From Pseudomonas sp. dw_612 (GTDB taxonomy: Bacteria; Pseudomonadota; Gammaproteobacteria; Pseudomonadales; Pseudomonadaceae): a DNA stretch of 64,000 nucleotides. Below the pieces are notes generated by a model, which worked only from the letters and a program-made list of their open reading frames with translations, ran no database searches and was not told where the DNA came from. Of the stretch, positions 63,288 to 64,000 are shown one piece after another (the stretch's first letter is position 1; every line of letters starts with the position of its first letter). The stretch covers positions 186,001 through 250,000 of the forward strand of contig NZ_JAAVVC010000005.1 of assembly GCF_018449725.1 (NCBI RefSeq), given 5' to 3'. The translations under genes and the position numbers were made by a program.

Positions 63288-64000
63288 TCAACCTGCCTTC
63301 TGCTCGTGGGACGTGACGTCGGCCAGGGTGTCCGGCGTGCACCGCAGATCACCGATCATCAACACGTTGTTTTCACTGCGGTGACGACTGGCATCGAGGC
63401 GGAACTGGCAGAGCAATTGATCGCCCCGGCGCACTTCCAGCGTCGGCGAGCCGGCATTCATTTCCATGGAGAAGAAGCCATCGACTTCGGTCACGCCACG
63501 ACTGGCGTGGTTGATCACGTGGTGCCCCTTGAGCGGCAGCCCCTGGGGATCGACCAGCCGACCCAGCACGGTCAGGGTTTTCATCACCCGTACCTTGCGA
63601 TACTCCACGCCGCCCTTGTTCAGGTGATAAGAGGTGCGTGGCGGCTCGATGCTGGCGGCGGGCACGTCATTGCCTTCGAAGTCGAAACTCACCGAGCTGT
63701 TCTGGTACGCAGTAATCGGGATGAAATTACGCCCCGGTTTCAAGGCTGCGCTGCCGCCGCTGAAGTCGTCGGCGCGCAAGGCAATGCCGTCGATATCGGA
63801 TTCCACATCGACGATCAGCCCCGCGCCACGCACCTGATGCTCACTGGTCAGGACCATTTGCTGGCCGCCAATAACCAGTGTGCTGTCGAGGTTCAGGCCA
63901 CCGGTGAAGTTATCGTTGTAGGAGGAGCGCTGCACGAACCCGTCGCCACTGAGCGCCTCGGTGCGAAAACTGGCCAGGCTCGACAGGCCGAGGCCATAGG
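63288..64000 (-). CDS. Fimbrial outer-membrane usher (CfaC/TcfC-like), C-terminal part
   Basis: The frame is open to the edge of the window, so the N-terminal portion is missing; about 236 residues are seen. It begins YGLGLSSLASFRTEALSGDG and contains VDVESDIDG, GRNFIPITAYQNSSVSFD and the final carboxypeptidase-like fold TVLGRLVDPQGLPLKGHHVINHASRGVTEVDGFFSMEM region, as in ushers of alpha fimbriae. An internal GTG at 63935 is not a start. It exports and assembles the pilus. Confidence 0.8.
   Translation of the reverse strand, partial: YGLGLSSLASFRTEALSGDGFVQRSSYNDNFTGGLNLDSTLVIGGQQMVLTSEHQVRGAGLIVDVESDIDGIALRADDFSGGSAALKPGRNFIPITAYQNSSVSFDFEGNDVPAASIEPPRTSYHLNKGGVEYRKVRVMKTLTVLGRLVDPQGLPLKGHHVINHASRGVTEVDGFFSMEMNAGSPTLEVRRGDQLLCQFRLDASRHRSENNVLMIGDLRCTPDTLADVTSHEQKAG

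Noticed and set aside
63288..63935. A complete 215-residue gene starting at the GTG at 63935
   Set aside because: The frame continues without a stop to the window edge and the upstream residues fit the usher, so this is the end of a larger gene.

Overview
The window is a high-GC chromosomal segment of a Pseudomonas, most likely of the P. fluorescens group. This rests on the gene content and order (glpD, aatJQMP, aauSR and glpM in a row; metE/metR; DUF6543-type giant proteins; a CS1-type pilus) and on at least ten REP/REPIN elements with the core GTGGGAGCGGGCTTGCTCGCGA between genes. No rRNA, tRNA, CRISPR array, phage or insertion sequence was recognised.

Layout. 1-1.7 kb: glpD behind two tandem GlpR-like operators. 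1.9-8.8 kb: the acidic amino-acid ABC transporter aatJQMP with its two-component system aauS/aauR; two AauR-type boxes and a textbook sigma-54 promoter precede aatJ. 8.8-14.5 kb: glpM and a convergent 1766-residue DUF6543-like giant protein. 14.7-16.4 kb: a paired small transporter and a MipA/OmpV outer-membrane protein. 16.5-22.9 kb: an operon of HAD phosphatase, class-III aminotransferase and alpha/beta hydrolase with its own histidine kinase and sigma-54 activator, preceded by a strong sigma-54 promoter and a perfect inverted repeat. I do not recognise this pathway. 22.9-31.8 kb: two lipoproteins, a DsbA/FrnE-like protein, a secreted hydrolase, metE and divergent metR, a GNAT, a LysE exporter and a Nudix protein.

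31.9-42 kb: the most unusual block. A degenerate HD-GYP response regulator diverges from a tightly coupled operon of REC-PAS-GGDEF-EAL, REC-GGDEF-EAL, a diheme MauG/cytochrome c peroxidase-like protein, a membrane histidine kinase and a REC-histidine kinase. Three of the proteins share an enlarged receiver domain. The two GGDEF-EAL proteins are degenerate in opposite halves: one should make c-di-GMP and the other degrade it. A 15-residue leader ORF with a GGA-loop hairpin precedes the operon.

42-47.6 kb: a PuuP-like permease and a carbon-nitrogen hydrolase separated by a 29-bp minisatellite inside an inverted repeat, then a LuxR regulator and a membrane-anchored FMN glutamate-synthase-like enzyme. 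47.7-52.1 kb: a GtrII-like glucosyltransferase, divergent OpgC-like acyltransferase and a ProY/HutT-type permease. 52.6-60.6 kb: a divergent class-A penicillin-binding protein and a 1552-residue effector-like protein with DUF6543-like, LRR and NEL ubiquitin-ligase-like regions. 60.7-64 kb: a CS1/CFA-I-type pilus operon (usher partial at the window edge, tip protein, chaperone, pilin).

Starts were moved downstream of the longest open frame where ribosome-binding sites, signal peptides or family starts favoured it. Positions of domains are estimates by eye; no searches were run.
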